NCBI GenBank assembly: GCA_003665825.1
Contig: QPFY01000008.1
Location: forward strand, 806,001 to 870,000
DNA length: 64,000 nucleotides
Origin: Microbotryum silenes-acaulis
Lineage: Eukaryota > Basidiomycota > Microbotryomycetes > Microbotryales > Microbotryaceae
Reading direction: 5' to 3'
The position numbers were made by a program, and so were the translations under genes. Positions 14,870-24,686 of this stretch are shown piece after piece (the first letter of the stretch is position 1; each line of letters begins with the position of its first letter). The notes under the pieces are model-generated. The model had not been told where the DNA came from and made no database searches. It saw nothing but the letters and a program-made list of their open reading frames with translations.

Positions 14870-15277
14870 TCAGGGAGTGCAGACACCAAGTCGACCGCGG
14901 TGCCGAGCGAACAGGTCGCGAGACAAAGCCTTGGTGAAGATATCGGCCGTCATCTCGCCGGTGGCAATGTACTGTACACTGATGTCACCCAGGGAGACCA
15001 TATCCCGGACGAAGTGTTCGCGGAGCCGAATATGCCGAGTGCGAGCGTGGAAGACCGGATTCTTGGTGAGGGCATTGGCACCTTGGTTGTCGCCATAGAT
15101 GAGAACCGGCCGAGAGGAGGGAAGCCCAAGCTCACCAAAGAGCTGACGCAGGAAGATAGCCTCCTTGCCAGCGTGCGACAAGGCCAGGTACTCGGCGTCA
15201 CAAGTAGAGTCGGCAACCCGCGACTGGAGGCGAGATGACCACGAGACGGCCGCGCCTGCGAAGACAAAGGTGTAACC
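14870..15277 (-). pseudogene. A3 pol: RNase H end
   Basis: C-terminal part of a family A polyprotein, beginning within TFVFAGAAVSWSS and containing [33 protein letters not shown] and [12 protein letters not shown], to the stop at 14870. The visible stretch matches A1. Upstream pol is lost. Confidence 0.88.
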
Positions 15278-15765
15278 TGTGAGATTGACAAACTCTTATG
15301 TTTCCTTCTCGCATCATGCCTCCTTTTCTTGGTCTCATCTTACCTCCTTTTTGGCCTGCCTTCCACACCTAGGCTCTCTCCCTTTCCTGGGCTGGGTCCG
15401 TGCGCCTGACAAAGGTGGCAGACCCAGCCGCGCGCTCACCCGAGCCAAATGGCTCCGCGCTTCTCTCTCTCCTGCTCAAGCAACTTCTTGGTCTGGTCTC
15501 CTTGGTCCGTCGATCAGAGCCTTACCACTGCTTGAGCAGGTGAGCACTACATTTCCTTCTTCCTTTATCTTTACTAGCTATCATAACTCACTGTAGTGCT
15601 TGAGCAGGTGTGTATCAAGCAACTTCTTGGTCTGGTCTCCTTGGTCCGTCGATCAGAGCCTTACCACTGCTTGAGCAGGTGTGTAACAAGCAACTTCTTG
15701 GTCTGGTCTCCTTGGTCCGTCGATCAGAGCCTTACCACTGCTTGAGCAGTCGTCGTAACTTCATA
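15278..15765 (+). repeat. 5' LTR of A2
   Basis: 488 bp with two 71-bp units. The first unit reads GTGTGTATCAAGC where other units read GTGTGTAACAAGC. Confidence 0.92.
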
Positions 15766-15874
15766 GGTTATAAGCCCGAACGACCTACCAGCGCGGCCAC
15801 TCCCGTGTCCGCCTTTGTCGAACTTTGCGTCCTTCGCACCGCCCGGCTTTGCCCGGCGCTCCGCACGACTCAGC

Positions 15875-18800
15875 ATGTCTGCGCTTGACGACACCAAGTC
15901 CGCGCCTGCCGACAGCAAGTCCGTAGGCCCCGCCACGACGCTCGCGGTTCCTCCACCTCGCCCGCCCACGCAAGTCGCAGCCTTCGCTGCCTCCGATCTC
16001 CTCCGCGACGCCAACGGCTACCAGGACTGGGTCCTTACGCTGTGCTCCCGCCTACCCTCCGACGTCCTCGGATACCTTCAATCCGGTGTACCCCATCCAT
16101 CTTGGCCCCCGTCCTACGTCCCACTATGGGATCACTACGCTCGCGCCTCCATCTGCGCCGCCGTCGACCCACGGATGGTTCTTCCCGGTCTCTCTCGTTA
16201 CTTCGGCGACGCCCACAGCGGCCACAAGATTTGGGTGGCTCTCCGCATGCGATATGGCGCCGTCTCGGCTGTCGACCTCCTACCCGTCGTCGCTCGCCTC
16301 TTCAGCCCCGAGCCCATGCCCGACAGCCCCGACGCATTCCTCCAGTTTCGTGATCGCTTTGACAACGATTCTCGACTTCTCGCCGACTCCAACGTCACCA
16401 CAGATTCCCTGCTTGCGTCTCACCTACTCGCGAGGATGCCATCGTCCCTCTCCGCATGGCGCACAACCTTCGTGAATGCTCAGGGCACATCCGGTACCTT
16501 ACCTCCCGCGGCCGACATCCTCGACCGCATCTATCGGGAGATCAAGGCTCGTCCGGCTGAAGCTCCCGCTGTCGCTGTCGCCACCCCCCAGCACCGCGCC
16601 GTTCCCGGACCATGCCCCAACCCAACATGTCGCCAACTGCACTGGCTCAGAGATTGTCCTGACACCGCCTGGGCCGCCGCTTTCCGCGCCCGCAAGGCTT
16701 CCACCGGAGCGAGTTCGCGAGGACGTAAGAAGGGTACCCCAGCCGTCGCCTCTCCCGCCGTTGTCGAGATGCCCGAGCCCACGACGTTCACCGCCTGTCT
16801 CCTTGCCACTCCGTCACCGTTTCCCAAATCGGCATGGCTCCTCGACTCCGGTGCAAATCGTCACATGGCCAACGACCGTTCACTATTCTCGACGCTGCGC
16901 TCGTTCACCGGCCCGCCTGTTGCTGGAGTTGCCGGTTCCCTCCCCTCCACCGGTTGTGGCTCTGTCCGCATATCGACTCCAGCTGGCCCCGTCGTGGCGA
17001 CCGATGTCCTCTTGGTGCCATCCCTGCCGTGCAACCTGCTGTCCGTCCGACGATTGGATCGCCTTGGGTTCAGCATCTCCTTTGGCTCCGGCTGCGCCAA
17101 GATCAGCAACTCCTCTGGCACCGTTGTTGCCACTGCTCAAGCCGTTGCAAATGACCTGTACGCGTTAAACGTCGCACCCTCACCCTGTATGCCCAATGCC
17201 CTCCTTGCCACCCCTCACAGAGTTTCCTTGCTGACTCTGCACCGTCGCTTCGCGCATTTACCCGTTGCGCAACTCAAGAACGTCGTGCAGAAAGGCTTGG
17301 TCACTGGGGTGGATTGGGTATATTCAGAGGAGGAGGTTAGGTCCTTCAATTGCAATGCTTGTCTCGCTTCCAAAGCGCACGCCCTTCCTTTCAGTCGTTC
17401 CCAGTCCATTGCGTCTGGCCGTCTGGACCTTGTCCATGTCGACGTTGCCCAAATGCCTCGAGCCAGCTTCGGCGGTCATCGCTACATGCTTGTGATTGTC
17501 GACGACTACACCCGCAAACATTGGTGCATCCTCCTCACTTACAAGAGCGACGTCTTTCACCGTCTCCGCAACTGGATTCTTGAGGTAGAGAACACCACGG
17601 GTGATCGGGTAAAAACCATTCGCTCTGACAATGGTGGCGAGTTCACTCTGCGCAACTTTGTCGACTTCTGTTTGACCAAGGGCATCCGTCGCGAACTCAC
17701 TATTCCGTACACGCCTCAACAAAACGGACGTGTTGAACGCACCAATCGGACCATCAAAGAGGGTATCCTTGCTTTGCTCTACTCGGCCGGCGCCGATACA
17801 CGTCTCTGGGCCGAAGCTGCCAAGTACTTCGTGCACTGCAAGAACTTGATGCCCCATGCGGGCATCCGTGGCGATATTCCCGACACTCGCTGGCATGGCG
17901 TCGCACCGGATGTCTCCTCGCTGCGTGCCTTTGGCTGCCGCGCTTGGCACTGCCTCCCCTCGGTTAAGCGCACCGACCTCGACCCCAAGGCCGTGCCACT
18001 CATCTTCGTAGGGCTCGACGACCATGCAAAGGCCTATCGCCTCTTCGACCCGGCTACACGCAAAATTATCCTCAGTCGCAACGTCGTCTTTCGTGAATCT
18101 GAGTTCCCCGCCCTGCAGCCTGTGGCCAACACCCACACCGGCGCCATTCCGCTTCCTGTGGCCGCCGACATTTACCCTGACCAGGTAGACCACTCTGAGC
18201 CTTTGCTCGTTGCTTCCCCTCGCTCTCTGGCGCCTCGCGCTGAGCTCCCTGGACCTGTGCCCGCTGCCTCTGACCAAGGCCTGCGCCGTCCCTCCCCGGC
18301 CCGTGACATCCCTGACCAGGACTCACGCGCGCCTCCTGCCTCTGACCAAGGCTCTCCCATATCCCAAACTGGTGACCACTCCGACCGGGATTCCCCAACC
18401 TCCTGCGCCTCTGACCAAGGCAGCTCCGACTCGGCCATCTCCACGCCCTGTCCATCCCCGCGACCGGTGGCTCCACGTCCATTACCCGCGCCACCCTCGC
18501 CCGCTCGATCCGAATCGCCCGATCCCATCGACCTCTTGCCACGCTCTGGTGATGTTGCGTCCCTCTGCCTTGCGCAGGAATTCCCTGACGACGTTGATGC
18601 TGCGCTTCACTCCCCCTCGCCTGTTGCCTACCTCGCCTCTGGCGCCACTGCTCTGCTCGAAACCTCGCCCGTCGACCCGACGGAACTGATCGCACCTGCC
18701 CGGGACCCTCCTCACTGGCGCGCTGCGATGGCAACCCCGCAAGCAGACGAGTGGCGTCTCGCTGCCCAGGCCGAATTCGACTCGCTCTCCCGGGATTTCT

Positions 18801-20251
18801 CGGCCTTCACACCAATTGATGAGTCCCTCGTGCCTGCAGACTCCAAAGTCCTCGGCTCGCGCTTTGTCTTCCGCACGAAACGCGACCAACACGGCCACAT
18901 CAAGTCTTACAAAGGCCGACTGGTTGCTCGTGGTGACTCTCAGCGTTCCGGCATTGATTTCGATGAGACCTTCGCACCCGTCGCTAAGTTCACATCCATT
19001 CGCGCACTCCTGGCCCTTGCAGCCGCTCATGGGTACCACGTCCATCAGGCCGACATCGACAAGGCCTATCTCCACGGTAAACTGGACACCCCCCTGTACA
19101 TTCGCGTGCCCGAAGGGATCTACATGCCCGGCAAGGTCCTCCAACTGCACCGGTCACTCTACGGCTTGCGCCAGGCCGGACGTATCTGGAACGACGAGAT
19201 CGACTCTGCTTTGTCGGCTCTTGGCTACGTCGCCACGGAGTCTGACCACTGCGTTTATGTCCGAACTGTCGGTGATGAGCGCCACTATATCGCGCTCTAT
19301 GTCGATGACTTGCTCATGATCAGCCCTTCCCTCCCAGAGATCGAGCGTACCCTCCAGGGCCTTGAGCAGCGCTATGGTGTCAAACGACTTGGTGAGGCGG
19401 AATACGTACTTGGTATCCAGATTCGGCGTTCTGCCGACGGCTCCATCTCCCTCAGTCAAGAGCAATACCTCAAGGACGTCCTCGCTCGTTTCGGCATGTC
19501 CGACGCCCACCCTGTCGCCACACCCATGCAGGCCGACCTTCGCCTTGAAGTCGAACTCCAGCCTACTCCCTTTCCGGATCGCACTCGGTATCTGCAAGCG
19601 ATTGGCTCCCTCATGTACGCCTCGACCGGTACTCGCCCCGACCTGGCCTACACCGTCGGTTACTTGGCTCGGTTCTCTCAGTCCCCGTCTGCTGCTGCCT
19701 GGGGCGCTGTCAAGCACGCCTTTCGCTACCTCGCCGGCACTCTGTCTCACGGCCTACGCTACACCCGCGGGGATCCGGCGCCCTTGGTTGGCTACTCCGA
19801 CTGCAACTGGGGTGCCTGCGCCATGTCCTCAAAGTCGACCATGGGTTACACCTTTGTCTTCGCAGGCGCGGCCGTCTCGTGGTCATCTCGCCTCCAGTCG
19901 CGGGTTGCCGACTCTACTTGTGACGCCGAGTACCTGGCCTTGTCGCACGCTGGCAAGGAGGCTATCTTCCTGCGTCAGCTCTTTGGTGAGCTTGGGCTTC
20001 CCTCCTCTCGGCCGGTTCTCATCTATGGCGACAACCAAGGTGCCAATGCCCTCACCAAGAATCCGGTCTTCCACGCTCGCACTCGGCATATTCGGCTCCG
20101 CGAACACTTCGTCCGGGATATGGTCTCCCTGGGTGACATCAGTGTACAGTACATTGCCACCGGCGAGATGACGGCCGATATCTTCACCAAGGCTTTGTCT
20201 CGCGACCTGTTCGCTCGGCACCGCGGTCGACTTGGTGTCTGCACTCCCTGA
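15875..20251 (+). CDS. A2 Gag-Pol polyprotein (copia)
   Basis: Copy of the A1 polyprotein, 1458 residues from ATG 15875, with the same domain order and intact protease (DSGA), integrase (D, D, E), RT (YVDD) and RNase H motifs. The start is again the first ATG after the primer-binding site; the frame is open upstream without ATG. A1 and A2 are the most similar large copies in the window. Confidence 0.95.
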   Translation: MSALDDTKSAPADSKSVGPATTLAVPPPRPPTQVAAFAASDLLRDANGYQDWVLTLCSRLPSDVLGYLQSGVPHPSWPPSYVPLWDHYARASICAAVDPRMVLPGLSRYFGDAHSGHKIWVALRMRYGAVSAVDLLPVVARLFSPEPMPDSPDAFLQFRDRFDNDSRLLADSNVTTDSLLASHLLARMPSSLSAWRTTFVNAQGTSGTLPPAADILDRIYREIKARPAEAPAVAVATPQHRAVPGPCPNPTCRQLHWLRDCPDTAWAAAFRARKASTGASSRGRKKGTPAVASPAVVEMPEPTTFTACLLATPSPFPKSAWLLDSGANRHMANDRSLFSTLRSFTGPPVAGVAGSLPSTGCGSVRISTPAGPVVATDVLLVPSLPCNLLSVRRLDRLGFSISFGSGCAKISNSSGTVVATAQAVANDLYALNVAPSPCMPNALLATPHRVSLLTLHRRFAHLPVAQLKNVVQKGLVTGVDWVYSEEEVRSFNCNACLASKAHALPFSRSQSIASGRLDLVHVDVAQMPRASFGGHRYMLVIVDDYTRKHWCILLTYKSDVFHRLRNWILEVENTTGDRVKTIRSDNGGEFTLRNFVDFCLTKGIRRELTIPYTPQQNGRVERTNRTIKEGILALLYSAGADTRLWAEAAKYFVHCKNLMPHAGIRGDIPDTRWHGVAPDVSSLRAFGCRAWHCLPSVKRTDLDPKAVPLIFVGLDDHAKAYRLFDPATRKIILSRNVVFRESEFPALQPVANTHTGAIPLPVAADIYPDQVDHSEPLLVASPRSLAPRAELPGPVPAASDQGLRRPSPARDIPDQDSRAPPASDQGSPISQTGDHSDRDSPTSCASDQGSSDSAISTPCPSPRPVAPRPLPAPPSPARSESPDPIDLLPRSGDVASLCLAQEFPDDVDAALHSPSPVAYLASGATALLETSPVDPTELIAPARDPPHWRAAMATPQADEWRLAAQAEFDSLSRDFSAFTPIDESLVPADSKVLGSRFVFRTKRDQHGHIKSYKGRLVARGDSQRSGIDFDETFAPVAKFTSIRALLALAAAHGYHVHQADIDKAYLHGKLDTPLYIRVPEGIYMPGKVLQLHRSLYGLRQAGRIWNDEIDSALSALGYVATESDHCVYVRTVGDERHYIALYVDDLLMISPSLPEIERTLQGLEQRYGVKRLGEAEYVLGIQIRRSADGSISLSQEQYLKDVLARFGMSDAHPVATPMQADLRLEVELQPTPFPDRTRYLQAIGSLMYASTGTRPDLAYTVGYLARFSQSPSAAAWGAVKHAFRYLAGTLSHGLRYTRGDPAPLVGYSDCNWGACAMSSKSTMGYTFVFAGAAVSWSSRLQSRVADSTCDAEYLALSHAGKEAIFLRQLFGELGLPSSRPVLIYGDNQGANALTKNPVFHARTRHIRLREHFVRDMVSLGDISVQYIATGEMTADIFTKALSRDLFARHRGRLGVCTP

Positions 20252-20269
20252 TACTCGAAGTAGGGGGGG

Positions 20270-20757
20270 TGTGAGATTGACAAACTCTTATGTTTCCTTC
20301 TCGCATCATGCCTCCTTTTCTTGGTCTCATCTTACCTCCTTTTTGGCCTGCCTTCCACACCTAGGCTCTCTCCCTTTCCTGGGCTGGGTCCGTGCGCCTG
20401 ACAAAGGTGGCAGACCCAGCCGCGCGCTCACCCGAGCCAAATGGCTCCGCGCTTCTCTCTCTCCTGCTCAAGCAACTTCTTGGTCTGGTCTCCTTGGTCC
20501 GTCGATCAGAGCCTTACCACTGCTTGAGCAGGTGAGCACTACATTTCCTTCTTCCTTTATCTTTACTAGCTATCATAACTCACTGTAGTGCTTGAGCAGG
20601 TGTGTAACAAGCAACTTCTTGGTCTGGTCTCCTTGGTCCGTCGATCAGAGCCTTACCACTGCTTGAGCAGGTGTGTAACAAGCAACTTCTTGGTCTGGTC
20701 TCCTTGGTCCGTCGATCAGAGCCTTACCACTGCTTGAGCAGTCGTCGTAACTTCATA
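20270..20757 (+). repeat. 3' LTR of A2
   Basis: 488 bp, two 71-bp units, starting directly after the G7 polypurine tract (20263-20269). Confidence 0.92.
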
Positions 20758-20758
20758 G

Positions 20759-23700
20759 GACCACTGGTCTCTCGACTGCAAGAAGGCTCTCGGGGACGGG
20801 AAAACGCCCGACACCGCCAACTCGACCGTCGACTCGCAACACCATGTCGGATGTCTCGCCACCGGTCTTCTCGCTCGTCGCCGCCAGCTTCGCAACAACT
20901 CCTTCGTCGTTGATTCGGGCACCACCTCGCACATGGTCTCAGACAAGTCGCTGTTCACGACCTATCGTCACATCGCTCCTACGAAGATTGGTGGTATTGC
21001 AGGGGGTATCAACGCCATCGGGACGGGAAATATCGCCTTCGTTGCCGCCTCGGGTCATCCGATCACGCTTACCGACGTGCTGCACACTCCGGGCCTGCCT
21101 GTCAACCTTCTCTCGGTCTCACGCCTCTGCGACAGCGACAACGTCCGCGTCGCTTTCACAAAACACGGCATACGCATTGACAAAGACGGCAACGACATCG
21201 CTGAAGGCGCAAGGCTGGACGAAGGGCTCTACTTGCTGGACGCTGATCATTCCAAATGTCAGCATCTTGCTCTCCTTTCTCGCTCACGGTCTTCCGTGCC
21301 CCTGCTGACTCTCCACCGCTGCCTCGGCCATCTCGCACCGTCCTCCATACAGAAGATGGCTGCCGCTGGTTTGCTGGAGGGTCTCGGGGCCGGATATAGT
21401 GACGAAGAGGTAGAGAAGTTTGTCTGCAATGCTTGCCTCAGCGCAAAGGGCCATCGTCTTCCTTTTCCCGATTCGGATTCGCACTCCTCCGAGAGACTCG
21501 GCCTTGTCCACAGCGATGTTCTTTCCCTCCCCGAGCGTTCCTTGACTGGCAAACGGTATCTTGTCACGTTCCTCGACGATTACTCCCGCAAACTCTGGGC
21601 CTACGCGATCGGACACAAAAGCGAAGTCTTCGGCGTGTTCAAGACTTGGCTTGCCGAGGTCGAGCTCGAGACAGGTGCGACGCTGAAGGTCCTCCGAACC
21701 GACAACGGTGGCGAATATTGTTCGAGAGCGTTCACGGAGTTCTGCAAGGCACGCGGCACACGGCGACAATACTCTATCCCACGCACGCCTCAACAGAACG
21801 GTCGTGCGGAGCGGGTCAATCGTTCCATCGTCGAAGGCGTTCTCGCACTTCTTGCGGACGCACATTTACCCAAGACATTCTGGGAGGAGGCCGCAGCCTA
21901 TTTCGTATACTGCAAGAACCTGTGTCAACATTCGGCCCTGGACAAGGCAACACCGAACTCCGTCTGGCAGGGCGACCGCGCCAACGCCTCGGCGCTTCAC
22001 CCGTTCGGCTGCACAGCTTGGCTCACGGTCGCGCCCGAACTTCGCTCGAAACTCGACCCGAAAGCGGTTCGCGCTCTCTTCACCGGCTACGACCTGGCTT
22101 CTAAAGCCTTCCGTTTCTACGACACTACGACAAAGAAGATCGTTCTGGGCAGAAATGCCACGTTCCTCGACACTGAATTCCCCGGGCTACCTGGCGACTC
22201 CACCGAGCACGAAGTCGACACGCACTTCGCCAGCGCTCCCATCGTCGACCTTCAAGACACTGTCAAGACATGGACCCCACTAGTAAGGTCGGCGCACATG
22301 GACGTCTCATCCCCCCTTGATGATTCTGCCATGAGCGCCGTTGACGTGGCCCCAGGGTACACTGGCGGAACCTTACTTAACTCCACAGATGCCGAATCGT
22401 CCTCGTCACCGTCGCCTGCGCCGCCCTCGTCACCATCGCCTGCGCTCTCACCGTCGCTGGCGGCGTCATCGTCATTCTCGGCCTTACCGACTGACTCTGA
22501 AGGCTCGGCCGATCCTCTCGACCTCATCGGCTCACGGCCCCAGGCTCGCCTCGACCCACTGGACTTGCACCGCCCGGACTTCAGCACGTACCGCGAGCCC
22601 ACATCGGCTGAGGAGTCGCCCGACGAACTCGACCTCCTTGGGCGCCACTCTCGCGACGACTCGCCGGACGAAATCGATTTCCTCACCCGACACCACCGCG
22701 CTTTCATCGCGACCGACGACGACACCTCTGACGCTGAGGCCATCCAGCCAGTCAAGTCCATCACGAGCGACCCACAGACCTGGCGCGAGGCGATGTCGAG
22801 CGACAAACGTGAGGTATGGGCCAAAGCCGCCACCGACGAGTTCAATTCCATGCGCGATGACTTCAAGGTCTTCACCATCGACGAACGCTCTACGGTACCC
22901 GCGGGTGCGACCATCGTTACGTCCAAGTTCGTCTGGAAAACAAAACGGAACGCACTCGGCGAGATCACCGGCCACAAGGCACGGCTCGTGGCGCAAGGCA
23001 ACCGCCAACGCGACGGCATCGACTTTACCGAAACCTTCGCACCGGTCGCACGCTTCTCCTCGATACGCTCACTCCTCGCGCTGGCGGCCGCCAACGGCCT
23101 GCATGTGCACCAAGCGGACATCGACAAAGCCTACCTTCACGGCGACCTCGACCACGACATCTGGATGACGGCACCGCGAGGCTTCGATCTTCCTGGCGAC
23201 AAAGTGCTTCGCCTGCGACGTTCCATCTACGGGCTCAAACAGGCTGGCCGCATCTGGAATCGACACATCGACGCTTCGCTTCGCGACCTCAGTTACACAG
23301 CGACGGGCACCGATCACTGCGTGTACTCTCGGCTCGACGATCAGCAACGCCCACACTATATTGCGCTGTATGTCGACAACCTTCTGATGATCAGCCCGGA
23401 CCTGGCCGAAATCGAACGTGTCATCTCGGGCCTCGAACAACGCTACGGAGTCAAGCGCCTTGGCCCGGCAGAGTACATCCTCGGCATCCAGATCAGGCGG
23501 CTCGACGACGGTTCTATCGCCCTGTCCCAGGAGCGGTACATCATGGACGTGCTCGCTCGGTTCCACTTCGACACCACAACTCGCGGCACTACAGTCCCGA
23601 TGACTCCTGGCCTTTCGCTCACCGCCATCCCGGGTCAAGGCACCGAACGGATCCGGTCATGGTATCTGCAGGCTATTGGCTCACTCCTCTACATCTCGCT

Positions 23701-24454
23701 TGGCACCCGCCCCGACATCGCCTTCGCCGTGTCCTACCTGGCCCGCTTCGCCAACAACCCCGGACGTCGTCATTGGATTGCGGTCAAGCACATCCTACGC
23801 TACCTCCGGGCCACGTATCGCGACGAACTGGTATATGCTCGCGGCCAGGCTTGCATCACGGGTGTGGTAGGCTACTCCGATGCGAACTGGGGGGCCTGCG
23901 TCGATACATCGGTCTCCACCATGGGTTACGTCTTTTACATCGCCGGATCCGCCGTATCCTGGTCGTCCAAGCGTCAATCTCGAGTCGCCGATTCCACCAC
24001 CGACGCTGAATACCTCGCCCTCTCGCATGCTGGCAAGGAAGGGATTTACCTCAGTCAACTGCTCGAAGAGCTCCATGTCCACCCTGTTGCACCGGCTCAC
24101 ATATATACTGACAACGAAGCTGCTGCAGCAGTCGCCCACGACCCTGTCCGCGTCTCCGGCACTCGACACATACGCTTGCGCGAACACTTCGTTCGGGACA
24201 TGGTGAATCGGGGCGACATCTCACTCTCGCATGTGGGAACTAGCGACATGGTGGCCGACATCTTCACCAAGGCCCTCGGCCCGAAGGTTTTCTCGACGCA
24301 CTGCTACGCACTTGGCCTTCGCACTCGACACCCGCGGCTTGGGTCTGCCTCGCATTCGCGTGGGGGGGGGTGTGAAGAGTCCACTCTCAGCTCGACAGGG
24401 GCGCCTCGGTCGTTGCGCGCGCCCGCTAGCCCGCCCCCTGCGGAGGGGACTTAG
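20759..24454 (+). pseudogene. B2 Gag(end)-PR-IN-RT-RH
   Basis: In frame from DHWSLDCKK (second knuckle) through protease ([13 protein letters not shown]), integrase ([27 protein letters not shown]), linker, RT and RNase H. Unlike B1 the integrase-RT linker is in frame (C6 run) and the five residues LLADA after the catalytic Glu are present. The RT box is YVDNLLM, so one catalytic Asp is replaced by Asn. With a G9 polypurine tract the frame does not stop before the LTR but reads [13 protein letters not shown] into it and ends at TAG 24454. Incomplete at the 5' end, so a pseudogene. Confidence 0.9.
22283..22388 (+). other. Conserved 106-nt intron-like block in B2
   Basis: Lies between integrase and RT. 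It begins GTAAGGTCGGCGCACATGG and ends CCTTACTTAACTCCACAG. The D copies (28664-28769, 33962-34067, 43871-43976) are the same length and differ at about five positions, while neighbouring RT coding sequence differs at roughly one base in five. Similarity fades quickly at both ends. The ends resemble a 5' splice site and a 3' splice site with a CTTAC or TTAAC branch candidate. In unspliced RNA the block is translated; removing 106 nt would change frame and drop RT. Confidence 0.5.
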
Positions 24455-24684
24455 ACGCGCGCGACTGCCTCAGCGCGCCGGCGCCGGCGGATTCAGGCGC
24501 GCGACCACTAGCCCGCCCCCCTGCGGTGGCGACTTGGACACGCGCGACTGTCTTAGCGCGCCAGCGATTTCACCCGCGTCTGGGTCTATCCCAGCGCAGG
24601 CCCCCCTTTCTGTTTCTTAGTTTCCTTCTGATCACTTCTGTTCGACTCTCAACCTCTCCTGACAGTAGTGGTGATCATCTCATA
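24371..24684 (+). repeat. 3' LTR of B2
   Basis: 314 bp, TGTGAAGAGTCC...GATCATCTCATA, directly after G9 (24362-24370). Confidence 0.92.
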
Positions 24685-24686
24685 CC

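Larger units (their letters stand above)
14435..15277 (-). mobile_element. Truncated family A element A3
   Basis: A minus-strand family A copy: 3' LTR (14435-14851), polypurine-tract complement C7 (14852-14858) and the end of pol (14870-15277). It entered the B1 5' LTR and is cut at 15277 by A2, which lies head to head with it. The rest of A3 is missing on the other side of A2. Confidence 0.9.
15278..20757 (+). mobile_element. Family A copia element A2, complete
   Basis: A full 5480-bp copy of family A with two 488-bp LTRs (two 71-bp units each) and an uninterrupted polyprotein. In the coding part I noticed one base difference from A1: C at 19246 against T at 7265, silent. Its flanks do not match: TAACC (15273-15277, inside A3 pol) on the left and GGACC (20758-20762, inside B2 gag) on the right. 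So the two ends came from different insertion sites. Confidence 0.93.
20758..24684 (+). mobile_element. Family B copia element B2 (5' part missing)
   Basis: A plus-strand B element that begins abruptly inside the second Gag zinc knuckle at the A2 junction and runs to its 3' LTR. It lies in A4: the A4 frame resumes at 24685, with CCGGC as the right target sequence. The left half of Gag, the leader and the 5' LTR are absent. Confidence 0.9.

Noticed and set aside
22283..22388. Central polypurine tract as explanation for the conserved block
   Set aside because: The only long homopolymer there is a C-run on the coding strand, the wrong base type for a plus-strand primer.
22341..23168. Arg-rich second frame of 275 codons over the B2 linker and RT
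   Set aside because: It is the plus-one reading of Ser/Pro/Asp codons in GC-rich DNA. It is kept only as the predicted tail if the 106-nt block were spliced.
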